This document shows, in pieces, positions 46,556 to 59,200 of a stretch of 64,000 nt of DNA. The stretch is from the NCBI GenBank assembly GCA_949710005.1, contig OX453278.1, positions 1,549,001-1,613,000 of the forward strand, written 5' to 3'. The notes beneath the pieces are model-generated. The model saw only the letters and a list, made by a program, of their open reading frames with translations, was not told where the DNA came from and made no database searches. Each line of letters opens with the position of its first letter. Within the stretch, counting starts at the first letter, position 1. Source of the stretch: Ricordea florida. Lineage: Eukaryota; Cnidaria; Anthozoa; Corallimorpharia; Ricordeidae. The translations under genes were made by a program, and so were the position numbers.

Positions 46556-47218
46556 ATGTTAGTCGTATTTATTCTGTCGCTTATTTCGTCGAGTATGGCT
46601 TGTTTCTCGGATTCTGGCTGCCCTTTTAATCAGAAATGCTGCAACAACATCTGTACATACGGTTACGACTGCTCTTGCGTCCGCGATAGTGACTGTTCCT
46701 ACGACGAGAGCTGTTGCAGTAGTACTTGTAGGGTGGGTCAAGACTGCCTCGGGTATTCATGTACTAGCAGCCATGATTGCAAAACCTGGGAAACATGCTG
46801 CGATGGAATTTGCACGGACGGCGATTGCTTTCCTTGGGTGATTGTTGGCTCCGTAATTGGTACAGTTATCTTAATTTGCCTTCTTTCTTTGTGCATTTGC
46901 ATGATTCGATGGCATCGTCGATCTTTGAGAAGCCCTGGAAGAGTTATAGTTGGAAGACCTGTGACAACAGTTGCTTCAAGTGCTGGGCCAGGTAATGACG
47001 TAGTCTACCCCGGCCAGGCGGTTCCGTCGTATCAACAAGGCTACGTATGCTACCCCCCTCCACAGTTCGTACAGCAACCTCCACCGTACACTTCTGTTAC
47101 AACAGCACCGGAACGACCTCCCCCTTACATTTCAGCACCTAACCTCGAGTCAAGGGGGGTTTATACTCCCCAAGAGTCCTATGGCACAGTTGCAAATCCT
47201 TCTGCCCCTGTCATGTGA
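46556..47218 (+). CDS. cysteine-rich type I membrane protein with PPPY motifs
   Basis: An intronless gene for 220 residues when started at the Met at 46556, which opens a clean signal peptide (MLVVFILSLISSSMA). The longer frame from 46439 adds 39 residues without sense. The ectodomain (16-93) has three repeats of the form C-x5-C-x5-CC-x3-C-x5-C (CC at 28-29, 53-54 and 81-82), a small disulfide-knot style reminiscent of WAP or dickkopf/CYYR1-like modules. One membrane helix spans about 94-117, followed by basic WHRRS. The cytoplasmic tail is Pro/Tyr-rich with PPPY at 175-178 and 188-191, class I WW-domain ligands as used by Nedd4-type ubiquitin ligases. The architecture recalls Shisa/CYYR1 adaptors. 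Function is not known. Polyadenylation signal AATAAA lies at 47570-47575. Confidence 0.85.
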   Translation: MLVVFILSLISSSMACFSDSGCPFNQKCCNNICTYGYDCSCVRDSDCSYDESCCSSTCRVGQDCLGYSCTSSHDCKTWETCCDGICTDGDCFPWVIVGSVIGTVILICLLSLCICMIRWHRRSLRSPGRVIVGRPVTTVASSAGPGNDVVYPGQAVPSYQQGYVCYPPPQFVQQPPPYTSVTTAPERPPPYISAPNLESRGVYTPQESYGTVANPSAPVM

Positions 47219-47474
47219 GATGTTTGCTGTTTTCTTGGAAATATTTACAAGATTGTAGGTGTTTGTGTTAGCTAGAGATTGAAGCAGCTATCACTGGATA
47301 AAAACCTTTCAGTGGTGAATTTGTTACAGTCAGGATACTTAACAATTTTTCTCTGAGATCGAGGTGAATGGTGGCAAAATATTAACTGAGCTCCAAGGCA
47401 GTGAGGTAAATATTTCCAAGGCCACTATTCACTGTGATGAAGAGAATAATAATTGTGTTTGTATATACATATGT

Positions 47475-47604
47475 TGTGGTTCAATTTTATCCTGGTTTAT
47501 TTTGTTTTCTTTGGTTTTCTTTTGTTTTAGTTGTGGTCATTTAATGATAATGAGTTTGAAACAAAGGAAAATAAATTTTGAACCAAGGATAAAATTGAAC
47601 CACA
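47475..47604. repeat. foldback element overlapping a 3' UTR
   Basis: TGTGGTTCAATTTTATCCTGG at 47475-47495 is matched by the inverse CCAAGGATAAAATTGAACC.. ending 47604. The AATAAA at 47570 lies inside, so the upstream gene may use a transposon-supplied poly(A) signal. Confidence 0.75.
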
Positions 47605-49719
47605 GCATCTACAAATGAAACAGTGACATCGCTTGGAAACAGCTGTAAAGCAAGAATTGACACCAGCCATTTCTTCCTTGAACAAGGCTTTCCCTGAAGC
47701 CCTGACACTATTCACCAAATATCCCTAGATAGTGAGCCAATCAGATTTCTCAAAATGCCATGGTTACTGAGTTGGTGCATACTTAGGGCTTGTTATTTTT
47801 CCCTTGGTAATAAAGTCAAGATTCTGATCAATATACCTCTCTTGGCTTGCCATATTTGTGAACAGTTTGAATCAGCAAATATATATATATCGCTCTCGAT
47901 TTCTATGTGTGATAGTTGACTTGGGCAGCGCCCTCATCAACTATCACATGATAGAAATCTCGAGCTCATAATCTAATTGTTTATATAAATAAATTATGTT
48001 AGACAGAAGGAAACATAGATCCAGGAAAATTTGATCTTTAAAATTTGTAACCTTTCAACTGTAAATTAAGAACTATGACCACAGTTAACTTAGTTTTATG
48101 CAGCTATAATGTAAGGCCAGGTGGCTTAATAAATTATTTTCAATTTTTTAAGAAATTATCAGCTAGCAATGACAATATTAAGAATAATACTGTATACAAT
48201 TTTTGTTTGTTGTCTGAAAAGTGTGACTTTAAACTGAATTTTAATAAAGTGTGTTACAGGGAGTGAGGTCACACCTAGTTTATGGACCATACACTAAGGA
48301 ATGGTGATCAGTCAAAATGAGCCTCTATCAAATTTATTCCCATCTGATTCCCGTTTCAAGGCTTCTCTGTGTGAAAGCTGTCAAACTCAACTGCAGCACA
48401 GTAACCATAGTTTATAATAGGATGACAGATCTGGAGCCATTTAGCATTTGGGCCAGAAATGACTGAGAAATAAATGAGAAATATAAAATTTAGAGGTACT
48501 GTACACCAAATGGTAATAAAACTATATAAATGCACACGTGTGGTACAATTTGCTCCACGTCATATGCAACCACATTTTATATAACAAAAAGAAAAAAACA
48601 TCGTGGCTGGAAGATATGTGTGTATGCAATAGCCTCTAGATTTTAAAAAAACTAACATGACTGCTTGTAAGCTTGGACATTTATAAACAAGATTTAGTTT
48701 GGCATAACTGTAACTAAAACAGCTTTTCTATTTGGGCAATATTGTACAACTTGAAAAATGGGCACGGTATCGGAATCTTCAAATGACAATACCGAATTTT
48801 ATGCCTGCTTGCTTTGGTTCTTTAGCAGAATGATCTTGCTTCTTTTTTTTGTGACTACATTTATACCTAAAAAATAAAACGAAGTTTTCTTTTGCATGGA
48901 TAGACTTGTAACATAGGAGACTGATTCTGTGGAGGTAGAGCTACTGATAATTTGTACTTGTTGTTTCTAAAGAAAGCTGAGAACTCATCAGTAATTCATC
49001 AGTATTTAGTATTGAGATATGGACTAGATAGGAAATGAGGGAAATCTAAATATTATTGCCTTGTAGCCTTAAGAAGCTCTTAGACATGAATAACTTAAAC
49101 TGAATTTAGCTCTCTATTGTGACAACCACAAAGACCTTAAGGATTTCTTCTTTCATTTTTCATGCACATAACAAGACTGATCATTTAATGGAAAATTGCA
49201 CCTACAAAGTTAACACATATTTCACCTTCAAATTTGGGTTTGAGCAAATATAGATAAGAATTGTTGACACAATATGCAACTCAAGAGTATCGAACACCAA
49301 ATTGTCCAAACTATCATGCACATCAAGAAAGTGTATAGCACTGTCCCTTCCCTGTCCATCTTACCCATGGTACCATCCCTGTCCAACTTTCCCCGTGGTC
49401 AAGTTCTCTTCCAACCGTCTGATAATTCCAGACGACAGTGTTCCAACTTTGGCAAGTCGCATCTAACAACTTTAAGTAAAAATCTACTTGCAGACTAATG
49501 CAAATGCCACTATCTTAATGATAATAATAAAAATAATAATGGTATTTATCCAGAAAGCCTACATTACCAAAGCTGTAATTTTACATTTAAAAAAATTATT
49601 AACAAAGAGTGATAAAAAATTGATACAATTAAAATTACAAATAGGATTTAAAACTCTCTCACGTTCTCTAATAAAAGCGGATAATGTGTTCCATCTAGAA
49701 GCAGTATGCTAAAGGACAG
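47605..49719. other. intergenic, mostly empty
   Basis: Holds the foldback at 47892-47965 and otherwise AT-rich spacer with short, domain-free frames (48075-48266, 49274-49498). (AAT)-like run at 49516-49542. Confidence 0.4.
47892..47965. repeat. 74-bp hairpin; tail recurs at 55.8 kb
   Basis: GCTCTCGATTTCTATGTGTG with TAGTTGA is answered by TCAACTATCACATG and ATAGAAATCTCGAGC, around a GGCAGCGCCC loop. The right arm plus its flank (ATAGAAATCTCGAGCTCATA and on, about 31 bp) recurs at 55779-55807. Confidence 0.8.
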
Positions 49720-50045
49720 TATGCTACCCCCAGTTTGTTCTTACTGTAGGAAGGCGAAAATTGTTACAGTTATATACATCATAATTATTTACAATTTTGT
49801 ACATATAACTGCGGATGAGGCGGTGCTTTTTCCTGCAAACAACTACGGTCTCAATTTCTAAAAGCTTAAATCCATCACTAGCAGAACTATACTTAAACCT
49901 ATCCAAAATTATGTTTGCTGCATGATTCTACAGGATCTGAAGTTGTTCAGATAATAGTTTCATTGTTCTTGTCACCCCAAATGACATCTGCATAGTCAAA
50001 TAGAGGAACAACTAAACTATTGTACTAGTGATAGTTATCACTACA
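49720..50045 (-). pseudogene. LINE reverse transcriptase C-terminal relic
   Basis: The - strand reads VVPLFDYADVIWGDKNNETI near 49975-50035, then, across a stop and frame break, ILDRFKYSSASDGFKLLEIE and MYKIVNNYDVYNCNNFRLP. This matches the post-palm region of LINE polymerases (LFDYxDVVWG ... NRAARVI). Inactive. Confidence 0.7.
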
Positions 50046-50265
50046 GTTGCCCCCACAACCTGAGAGATCTATAATTTTGTACAGGTGGTATTTAAGTAAA
50101 TAGAGAGTATGATAGTATGTGAAGGGAAAGTGATTGAAGTTGTCCACATAACTGAACTTTTATTAAAGTCTGAAATACAGGTTTTTAGTACACTGGAGTT
50201 ACAATCTATGCTCAGAAGTGTGAAAAGGGATTTTCAACAACAACAATTTTCAACTTAATGTGGAG

Positions 50266-50378
50266 GCAGGATGGCCGAGTGGTCTAGGGCGCGGTATTTC
50301 AATGCGGTGACCCGGGTTCAAATCCTGCTCTGGCCACGACCTGGTGTTGTTCTGGGTAAGTACCTGGTTCAACTCCTC
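50266..50378 (+). mobile_element. tRNA-Leu-like SINE head
   Basis: GGCAGGATGGCCGAGTGGTC supplies an intact box A, and GGGTTCAAATCC a good box B. The acceptor stem pairs about 6 of 7. The anticodon loop lacks U33 and the anticodon stem is imperfect, so this is a tRNA-derived SINE and not a tRNA gene. Downstream, a 28-base unit AATCACCCCAAATCCTAAAA.. is repeated twice (50408-50470). Confidence 0.6.
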
Positions 50379-50814
50379 CATCATCCAAAAAGTCACCCGG
50401 CCCAAAAAGTCACCCCAAATCCTAAAAGATGGAACCGTGGAAAATCACCCCAAATCCTAAAAGATGGAATTGTAAATAAATGAAATATTATTGCAATAAG
50501 TAATGAGATACGTACCTTCCTATCGGTGTACGTACGTGTCACGAAACTGTCGTGATAAAAGATAAAGACACAAAAACATGTTATTACGTCTTCGAACAAA
50601 CTTGGATATGTCAGTTCACGATTAAGCATGAGGCCTTCCAAGGGGTTTTTCGCGACAAGCGACATTGCGTCAAAATGTGGCGACAATTTGTTACCAAAGT
50701 ACCGACAGCCGACAGAAGTTGACATGACTAGGGGCGACAATTTGCGACATTTGAATGTTGATTCAGACATTACGAATGTCCAAGGCACATTTGGCAAACT
50801 CACACGTGTAAGTT

Positions 50815-51052
50815 CCAACCCCCCCCCCCCCCGACCCCGAGGTAGGGCATTTGACTGACCTTGTTCTCCCGGGGGAGGGAATATTTGAATCTTTCTTTGC
50901 CAGCCTTGGGATATTTGACAGCGATGTGCAGCCCGGGGTGGGGAAATTTGGTTGCAATTGACTGGAATGATTTGCCTGTGGGCAGGGAATTTGACGGCAA
51001 TTTTTTCAAAAATGTCAAATCCCCACCCTGACTCCCCCCCCCCCCCCCGCCG
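50815..51052. repeat. GC-rich degenerate repeat between C-runs
   Basis: Bounded by C-runs at about 50819-50832 and 51035-51050. It repeats variants of GGGGTAGGGCATTTGACTG (for example at 50840, 50873, 50937 and 50982). No coding sense. Confidence 0.6.
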
Positions 51053-51288
51053 GCTTAACATTGATAGGTGCATAAGCTATCCGCTGAATGGTTCAAACAG
51101 GGACAGGGGTCATTCTATCAACTAAGAACATTTTAACTTTCACTTTAATGTAGTATTTTAAACACGAGATACAGAATTGAAGATTATCGCAGTATTTACC
51201 CAATTTTGAGCAACTGCGATTTTGCCTAAGGCCTTGGAGAAAGTCAATAGCTCAATGGCTTGGGTGTGGGGTGGGGGATGAAAGGGGG

Positions 51289-51703
51289 TGGTGGTTTAAC
51301 TCAGCTGGTAAAGCATCGCACTGGCAGAGATCTCATACCCACCATGAGTCTCACTGTACGCAATTGTTCTCTTTACAGGGAGAGATCTCATGTATATACC
51401 TACCACGAAATCGAGTCCCATTGTATGTAATTGTTTCCGTTTACAGGCAGAGACCTCATGTATATAACCACCAAGAGTTCCATTGTACGTAATTGTTTCC
51501 CTTTACAGCCAGAGATCTCATGTATATACTCACAAAAAGTCCCCTGAACGTAATTGAATGGTACGTTGACGTAATTGAATGGTGCATTTAGTAATTTAAT
51601 GTGTCCGTACGTAGTTGGGGACTCGTGGCGGGTATATACATGGGATCTTTCCCATCGCACAGGTCATTGCAAGGTTTTGGGTTAAAATCCCGTTCCAATT
51701 ACT
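51289..51703 (+). mobile_element. SINE-like tRNA head split by a tandem repeat
   Basis: Box A-like GGTTTAACTCAGCTGGTAAA (51293-51312) and box B-like GGTTTTGGGTTAAAATCCC (51673-51691) belong together but are about 360 bp apart. The 8-mer CATCGCAC occurs at both split edges (51314-51321, 51653-51660). Between them are three to four units of about 62-67 bp with AGAGATCTCATGTATATA and CATTGTACGTAATTGTTTCC. Confidence 0.5.
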
Positions 51704-53272
51704 CAATATTGATCAGTCGATACTGCGTTAGTCAAATCTTTCAGTAAGTTCCCTCCCGCGCACAGTGCAAACATATGATATATTTTATACACTTGAGTTT
51801 TTGAGTTTCATCACAGAAATAAACACCAAGAACAAGAGCTGGAAATGCGAAGAAAAGTTTTCGACCAGATCTATAGAGAGGATTCTCACGCTGTAGTTTT
51901 TTTTAACAAATTTGCATGCTTGAATGCTGCTATCAAGAGTCTGTGAAAGAATCCTAGGAATTACTATTTACTGTAGCAAGGTATATTTTAAGCTCACCAT
52001 TGTTTTATTTTGAAATGGTTCTTTCCAGAAAATAAAACACAAATTTACACGACTAAACCAATCAGCTATCAGGTTGTTACTAACTCCTTAAAATTCTACT
52101 GACAGACCGTTTCGGTGAATGCAAATTTCAGTAACAACTTCACCAAACAAGGAAAATTAACAATTTATAAATCATTGTAGTTATGTATGCAACATATTTG
52201 CGAAGTAAAGACCTGAAAAAATAAGTAAAATAAATCGCTGCCATTACTTTTCAATTCTTAAAACTAAACTTGCTTGTTCGTCTTAACAAAAAGTGGACGT
52301 GATCTGTGGCAATTAATGCTGAATCTCTCACTTAGTAAATTCTCTAGTAATGGACTCCGGCGTGTGAGTAATAAGTCGATTTTGACCTCATCCAAATGCC
52401 CTTCAGTATGACTGATTTGGCAAGCATTCCACTTTAATCGATATATTGTTTAATTGCCTAAGAAAGCAGGCATTCAAGTTTCGGAGGATTCTGGCTACAA
52501 TTTCTCTTTTGGTTTGCTGTTGTGAAAACAGTCAAGAACAACAAAGTTTCAAGTATCGAAAGCTCACGTGAAACTCAACAGTATAGTCATCAACACATGG
52601 TTGATTTTTGCATGACTCAAATATGATTTCTGAATTTCATCCATTTTGGAGTTTCCCTTCCTTTGAGCCTCATGTATCATAAAATCGTCAAGGGAAGGGT
52701 ACCCAAGAATGTTTTAGATATCATTCCCTTAAATTTTCGAACACTTCAATTTTCAGCTAAGATATCCGAACAGACCAAATTCTTCTAGGTCAAGGAGCCT
52801 AGAAATGTCTCTCAATGCTTTTGGCTCAATCTGCAGACTGAGTTCCCAAAAATCGAATCGGCAGCTAGGTGTCATCAATCATAGCTCACATACCTGGAGT
52901 TAATTAATTTTAATAATCTGACACAAAGCACAGAATCATTAAGACCGACTGCATAATTCTCGGAAACTTAGGTTATCTTTAAGTTAGATTTTGATGCGTC
53001 TTAACACTACCTCGTTTAATTTTATAACTCTATTTTATGTTCTCTTAGGAGATTAAAAAACACTTTACTTTCGTGACCTTAAAACGAATCTTCGAGACTA
53101 TTTCAAGCTGAGACATTTAATGGTACCGAATGAATAAATTTTCGTTCCATTGTTCTTGTGGTGTAGCGCATTGTTCAATTCTTGCTTTGTTATGTGCCAA
53201 ACATAATTTTATCTTTCGCCATGAGTGGATATTGACATACAGCAAGCAAATTTCACTTGTTTCGGAGTCGCT

Positions 53273-56200
53273 ATGGCTTTCATGGTTTTGTTGCTTGTGT
53301 TATTGTGTGTCTGTCCTGTTATAAAAGCGCAAGGTAAGTTAGTTTTATTTGACAATCGCTCTGGCTGACGATGCAAGCGACCTACGCAATCTCTATTGAT
53401 ATCAATTGAGGTATACCGCCATTTTGAATTGGTCTGTTCTGTTTGGAATTCCAACAAACGTTTCGGCTGTTCATCAAAATGGTGGTGGAAATTGACAGGA
53501 AAACGGAAGGACAAAACCTATCGAATGGTCGCTTCCCTGAGAGAGGTTAACACAAGTAATTCGTCTTGGCAATAGTTATACGTTCTCAAGCAAATTAATT
53601 TCACTACTTGACTATTGTCACAGGTTTTCAGGTGAAAAATTTAGCCACGTTCTCAACTCACCTGCTAAGAGTTTAATTAAATTCTTCTCTCGATCGCGAA
53701 AGCGCTATCATTCCAAGGTGACTTGATGGAGAACCGATATTCATCACTTTATCACCAACGAATTCAGTCAATTGTACGACAGAGTTTGTATATGGTATAC
53801 TGCGTGTATGCAACTGACGAGAATCCCTGGTCATTTTATTGACAGCATGGAGAAATTTGAGGTTTTATTTCCAATCAAAATTATACATCGATAGTCATTC
53901 CAATTGATTTAAGAGTAGGAACTTGGGTAACTAGAAAATCAGTTTGTATTTGCAAGCGTTGGGGAAACTATCATAGTATTCAACCTTTGACTAGATCCAA
54001 TTAATATGAACTCGGTTGTAGTCATATTTAGGGTAAGTTTATTTGCTCCAATTGTGGGCATTCTCTTAGTCCACTTGTCAGGAATATTGTGTCAATTGTC
54101 ACTCGTATATGTAAGATGGGTGTCATCAGTGTACATCCGATCGAGGCTCCCTGGGGCGGATCTAGGAGGGGGGTTCGGGGGGTTCGATCGAACCCCCTAA
54201 ATTAGAACAGCTAACGCCAAAACTTGTAAAAATATAAAATAAATACAGTCAATCTTAAATGCAATAAATTCATAACCAACTTAAACCTCTGCAGTGCTCA
54301 GTAAAGCTATAACGTTTTTTCCATAAAAATAAATACATTCTTGGTTCACTATGAATGTGGCTCTTTTAATTGTCTCTGCTTCTGTAAAGCATCACGTCAA
54401 AAGTTACATTTTGTCTAGCTACACCTTTCAGTTATTTCCAGTCCAGTCACGGAAATCCAGTCCTGACAACGAGCGGTGCACGCAATTGATAGGAGCGGCG
54501 AATTAGAAAGCATCGATTTATATTATTGAGCTAAAAAGCGAAGTTTCAGTTCCGTTGAGATGTCCAGAAGACAATTGTCAAGTCCAGTTACTTGGCCTTG
54601 TACCAAGCATAATCGTTACACGAGAAAATACAAACATTGAAGAGATGTCGGAGATGTACCAGTCAGATCTTCCAAGTCCATGGACCCTAGACATTGAATA
54701 TGACAGGTGGTCAAGAACATGGAAATCAGAAGTAACCAAGCCAGACTCACTTCAACCTGCATTAGAGGTAAAACACTTTCCTTCTGAAGTCCATCTTCTT
54801 TAAATAATCAAAGATTACATTGTTTATTGAACTGATGACAATGAACTTAATCTCTTTTTTCCACTAGGCCTGTGATCCCGACATTTTCCCTAACATAAAC
54901 TGTTTGCTGCGAATTGCTTGTACTATGCCAGTCACTCCAGCCGACAACGAGCGAGCAAACAGCACTTTGAAGCTTGTCAAAGGATATTTACGCACCACCA
55001 TGACAACGGAAAGACTGTCAGGCTTGGCTCTGATGAACATTCACTACGAAAAGCCCGTTGACTACGATGCTGTGGTTCAGCTTTTTGCGGAAAGATACCC
55101 CCGAAGAATGCTCCTTGTTGATCCCGTCTTTGACGAAACACAAAATTGAAAAAAGATAAAATGCAGTATATTTTAATCACAGATTTATAAATGCAAATTT
55201 GTATCGTTTCTACTCAGTTGTGTTATATTTTGATGCAAAAAAATGGAATTTTAACTTTAAAAAATGAGATGTTAAAACACGCTGAGTTTGCCTCAGAATG
55301 GCGGATATCGCATTTCCGAGGACTTAAAATTTCAACATTTTCCGGGGGGAATGCCCCCGGACCCCCCTACAGGGGGGCCACCTTCGGTGCCCCCTTTCTT
55401 CGAACCCCCTATGCTGAAAACCTGGATCCGGGCCAGGCTCCGAGCACAGTTCGGCAGACAATTGGGAAGATCGTTGGGTGAGATTTCCTCACAGGTCCCT
55501 ACCTCATTGTGCATTCTCTAGTCGTACGGTTTCGTTCTCAGAAATGTTTGCACGCGCAATTCCCACGACAATTCAACTGCAGCATGCATAATGAAGTAGG
55601 GACCTGCAAGGAAATCTTACCGTTGATATATAATAGAAATAGTAAAGACCTAAAATCGTGCCCTGAGGGACTACTAGAGAGGAAACTATTAAGGGAACAC
55701 ATTTAAGAGATGTTGAGTGTGGTTCTCTAACCATTGATTTGTTCGGTCTTCGGCCTCTTGAGCTATATATCACCCCATAGAAATCTCGAGCTCATAATCT
55801 AATTGTTAATGATCTCAGTTATTGGAAATTGAATTTTCTTTTATACTATTTTCTCGTATACATTTTTAGCAGAGAGATCGTGTTCAGCCTTATTGGCGAA
55901 AAACCCTTCGACACCAAGCGGGGAATATACCATTGATCCTGATGGAGAGGGGCGGCAAGTTCCGTTCAAGGTCCAGTGTGACATGTCACAAGATGGTGGT
56001 GTGACTATCTTGAGTCACGACAGTGAGAACAGAACACACGTTTTCGGCTTCGATAAGCCGGGCTCGTACGAGCGAGTGGTTAATTACACGGCAAATCCAA
56101 TACAAGTCGAACGATTGGTCAGGATTTCTCTGGAATGCAAGCAGAGTCTGATATATGAGTGTTTGAACTCAAGATTATCAAATTTCGCATGGTGGGTATC

Positions 56201-59200
56201 ACGTGATGGTGAGCCAAGAAGATACTGGGGAGATACTGAAAGTGATCGAGGGCCGGAGACTGTTTGCCAGTGTAAAGTGCAATCAAGATGTTTTAGTTCT
56301 TCATTGCCGTGCAACTGTGACGTCAACGACCACCTTTGGAGGCAAGACGGTGGCGATCTCATTTTCAAACCGGATTTACCGGTTATTGAGCTCCGGTTCG
56401 GGGATACCAGAAATGATTCAGTGGAAGAAGGGTACCATACATTGGGCAAATTAAGATGCCACGGCCAACAAGGTATTATATGTGGTATAATATCATAGGT
56501 GACAAATTACTCCTTAATTTTGGCGCGAAATGTCAGTGTTACTTTGTAATTTCACATGTGAAATTACAAAATTGCCATAGCAACCCTTCCGTACGTCTCA
56601 GTGTCAAGATGGCGACGAAGTTTTAAAATGCCGTGAATGAAGATGTCAGGGCACAAGAAGACGTTTTAGAAAACCTGAACACACAAGAGAACATCAAGAA
56701 GGTATTCTGCCGAAAAAGTCTAAAAATTTCTGAACTTTATAAGCCAAATTTAAGGTCTAAACATTTGAGAGAGTAGAGTTCTCGATCGATACCATCCAGG
56801 ATAAACATGTCAAAAATCCACGATTGCTAACGTAATTCGTCACCCATGATATTAATAGGTAATCAAAGGCGAGGGAAATTATTAGGATTTGGACAAAACG
56901 CAAGTGAAATTATTCCCTAATTTCACTCGTCACCATTTGATTACACCGGGCATACTAACTATTGTAGTTTGGGATCATTGTCAGTATCTGGGCAACTGTT
57001 CACCTACCCCTTCCCTAACCAAACATTAACACTAACTTTTTAACTTATTATAACTTGTTGGGTTCAGGTGGGGGGATTGGTACACAGCTGCCCAGATACT
57101 GACATTGATCCTTAGTTTGTTACCTTAAGGGTGCGTTCCTTTGGTACGATCCGGATTTTGATTTGCGATCCGAGATCACTCACATCATGGCGCATCAAAG
57201 GAACCAATGAATCCTTGTTCAGAGTGGATTCATCGGTTCCTTTAATGCTTCATGATCCCATAGGATGTCGGATGACAAATCAGAATCCGGATCATACCAA
57301 AGGAGTGCACGCCATGTCTAGGCTACTGTATTTTACAAATTTTGTGTAACTTTTAAAAAAAGTAAAGCATCTGTCTTAGGGCGCTTACCAAAAGTCAGAA
57401 CTGACCAGCCAGGCAGGTCAAATTGAAAATGAATTAGGCTTCTTTTGAGAGTTTTCGCTAAAGACCTGTCACTGCTATACATGCTATGTAGAAATAAACT
57501 GATCTGACTGGACAGTTCTGATTCATAGTGGAATTCTCTTTATAAATGGACTGGTCTGACCGGCCAGTTCTGGCTAATGGTAAGCGTCCTTAGTTAATCC
57601 GGACCGTTACGCACATCTCGTGAGTGTTGAGAGTTGACCTGAGGTAATACCAGGAAGAAAAACCACCATCTTAGCTACGCTCATTTTCGTCTACATCATC
57701 TGTGATCTAGTTTAAAATAGCAAATCCTTTTTACTTGAATTCGCCTAAAGCCTTGTTCTAAATGTCTCGGTTTTTCTACAGACATAAATGACTGTGACAT
57801 CAATCCATGTCTGAATGGTGGAAGCTGCGTTGACCTGGTGAACGATTTTGAATGTGATTGTGAGCCTGGATATACAGGGACAATTTGCCAAACAGGTGTG
57901 AAGTTTATCGGTGTCCAGTAAACTTACAATTGTAATCAACGATTTTGATTTTCGCAAATGGGTTAGGTGAGGTATTCGCTAGAGCTGAACTGTGATTCCC
58001 CAGTAAAGTGTTACGTTTCTGGAAATCGTTTTCGCTCGCGTCCAGAAACGTCCCTTTCCGAACGAGGAGAGTACCGGTACAAAGTCTACGTTCGCAGGCT
58101 ATCCTGGTATATAATCAACCCAAACAAATACAAAGTAGCTCCCGATATAAATCATAGCCAAAAATTGCTTCCATATATATACTTGTACCGAATGATTGTC
58201 CTTACTTAATTTAATAATTGTTTCTAGTGTGGCGCATTTACACTGCGTCTATTGTACAATATAGGACCAGTTACATGGGCCCCGCTAAAAATTGTTATAG
58301 TTCCTGCCACCGGTTTTACGACTCACTTCAGTTTGTTTTAACACTTGCAATCGGCACTAATACTTCCATTCTTGACAGATATTGACGAATGCGCCAGCAA
58401 TCCATGCACGGGTGGTCAGGTCTGCACTGACGAGGTCAATGGATACAGTTGCACATGTCCTTCAGGGCAAACGTGCACTAATGCCGAAGGTCAAAGTGGT
58501 AAGTTGGTGTGATTACTTTGTGGGTAGCTCTGTACGTTCTCGCAAGCTCAATGGTTGGGAGAGCTATAATTAAGATTATGAAAAATGGGGTCGATTTGTT
58601 AAATGGATTTTTGCTATTCGTACACCAGTCTTACTTCATATCGTCTCTTTTGGGATAAAAGATGACTTTTGTGTTGTCTCTGAAATCAGTTTTCCTTGTA
58701 AAGTAACTTTTACGCAAGCTATGAGCAAAGTGTGGCTAGAGACCTTACAATAAATACTTGGTTGTTGTGGTTGATACTTGACCAGTACTAGAGTCTAATG
58801 CATATATATTTATATATCACGCTGTTTTGTTTTGTTAAGTCCGAAAAGTCTCTTGTGTTCGAATACCCAACTCACACCTTTTTGCCTTCCCCAAGCTACA
58901 TTTTCAAAGCTACCAAATGTCAATCTATCAGTGAGCGCGCCCCAGTCTCCGGCCACAGGACAGTTAACATTTCAGTGCTGAACTGCTGAACACGTGAACG
59001 AGTCGTGATAACACAATTGGCCCATTCAGTTGGAGCTGATAATAGGTTCTAAAAGCAAACGGGATATTCTAAAATGCCATTTTTCGGCAATAATCATCCA
59101 CTTTAATGAAATTTTTACCAAGGGCGGTTAAAGGCGAATTAAGGTTGGTAAAATTTCTGAAGAAGAAGTAAAATGTTACCAGAAAGTCACTTCATGTGGT

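Larger units (their letters stand above)
50046..53272. other. intergenic, with SINEs and GC-skewed repeats
   Basis: Contains two tRNA-related elements (50266 and 51289), a C-tract-bounded GC-rich block (50815-51052) and, from about 51800 to 53270, unremarkable AT-rich sequence that is the 5' flank of the fibrinogen-like gene. Confidence 0.4.

Noticed and set aside
50266-50340. Functional tRNA-Leu gene
   Set aside because: Box A and B are good, but the anticodon loop lacks U33, the anticodon stem mispairs and SINE-like sequence follows.
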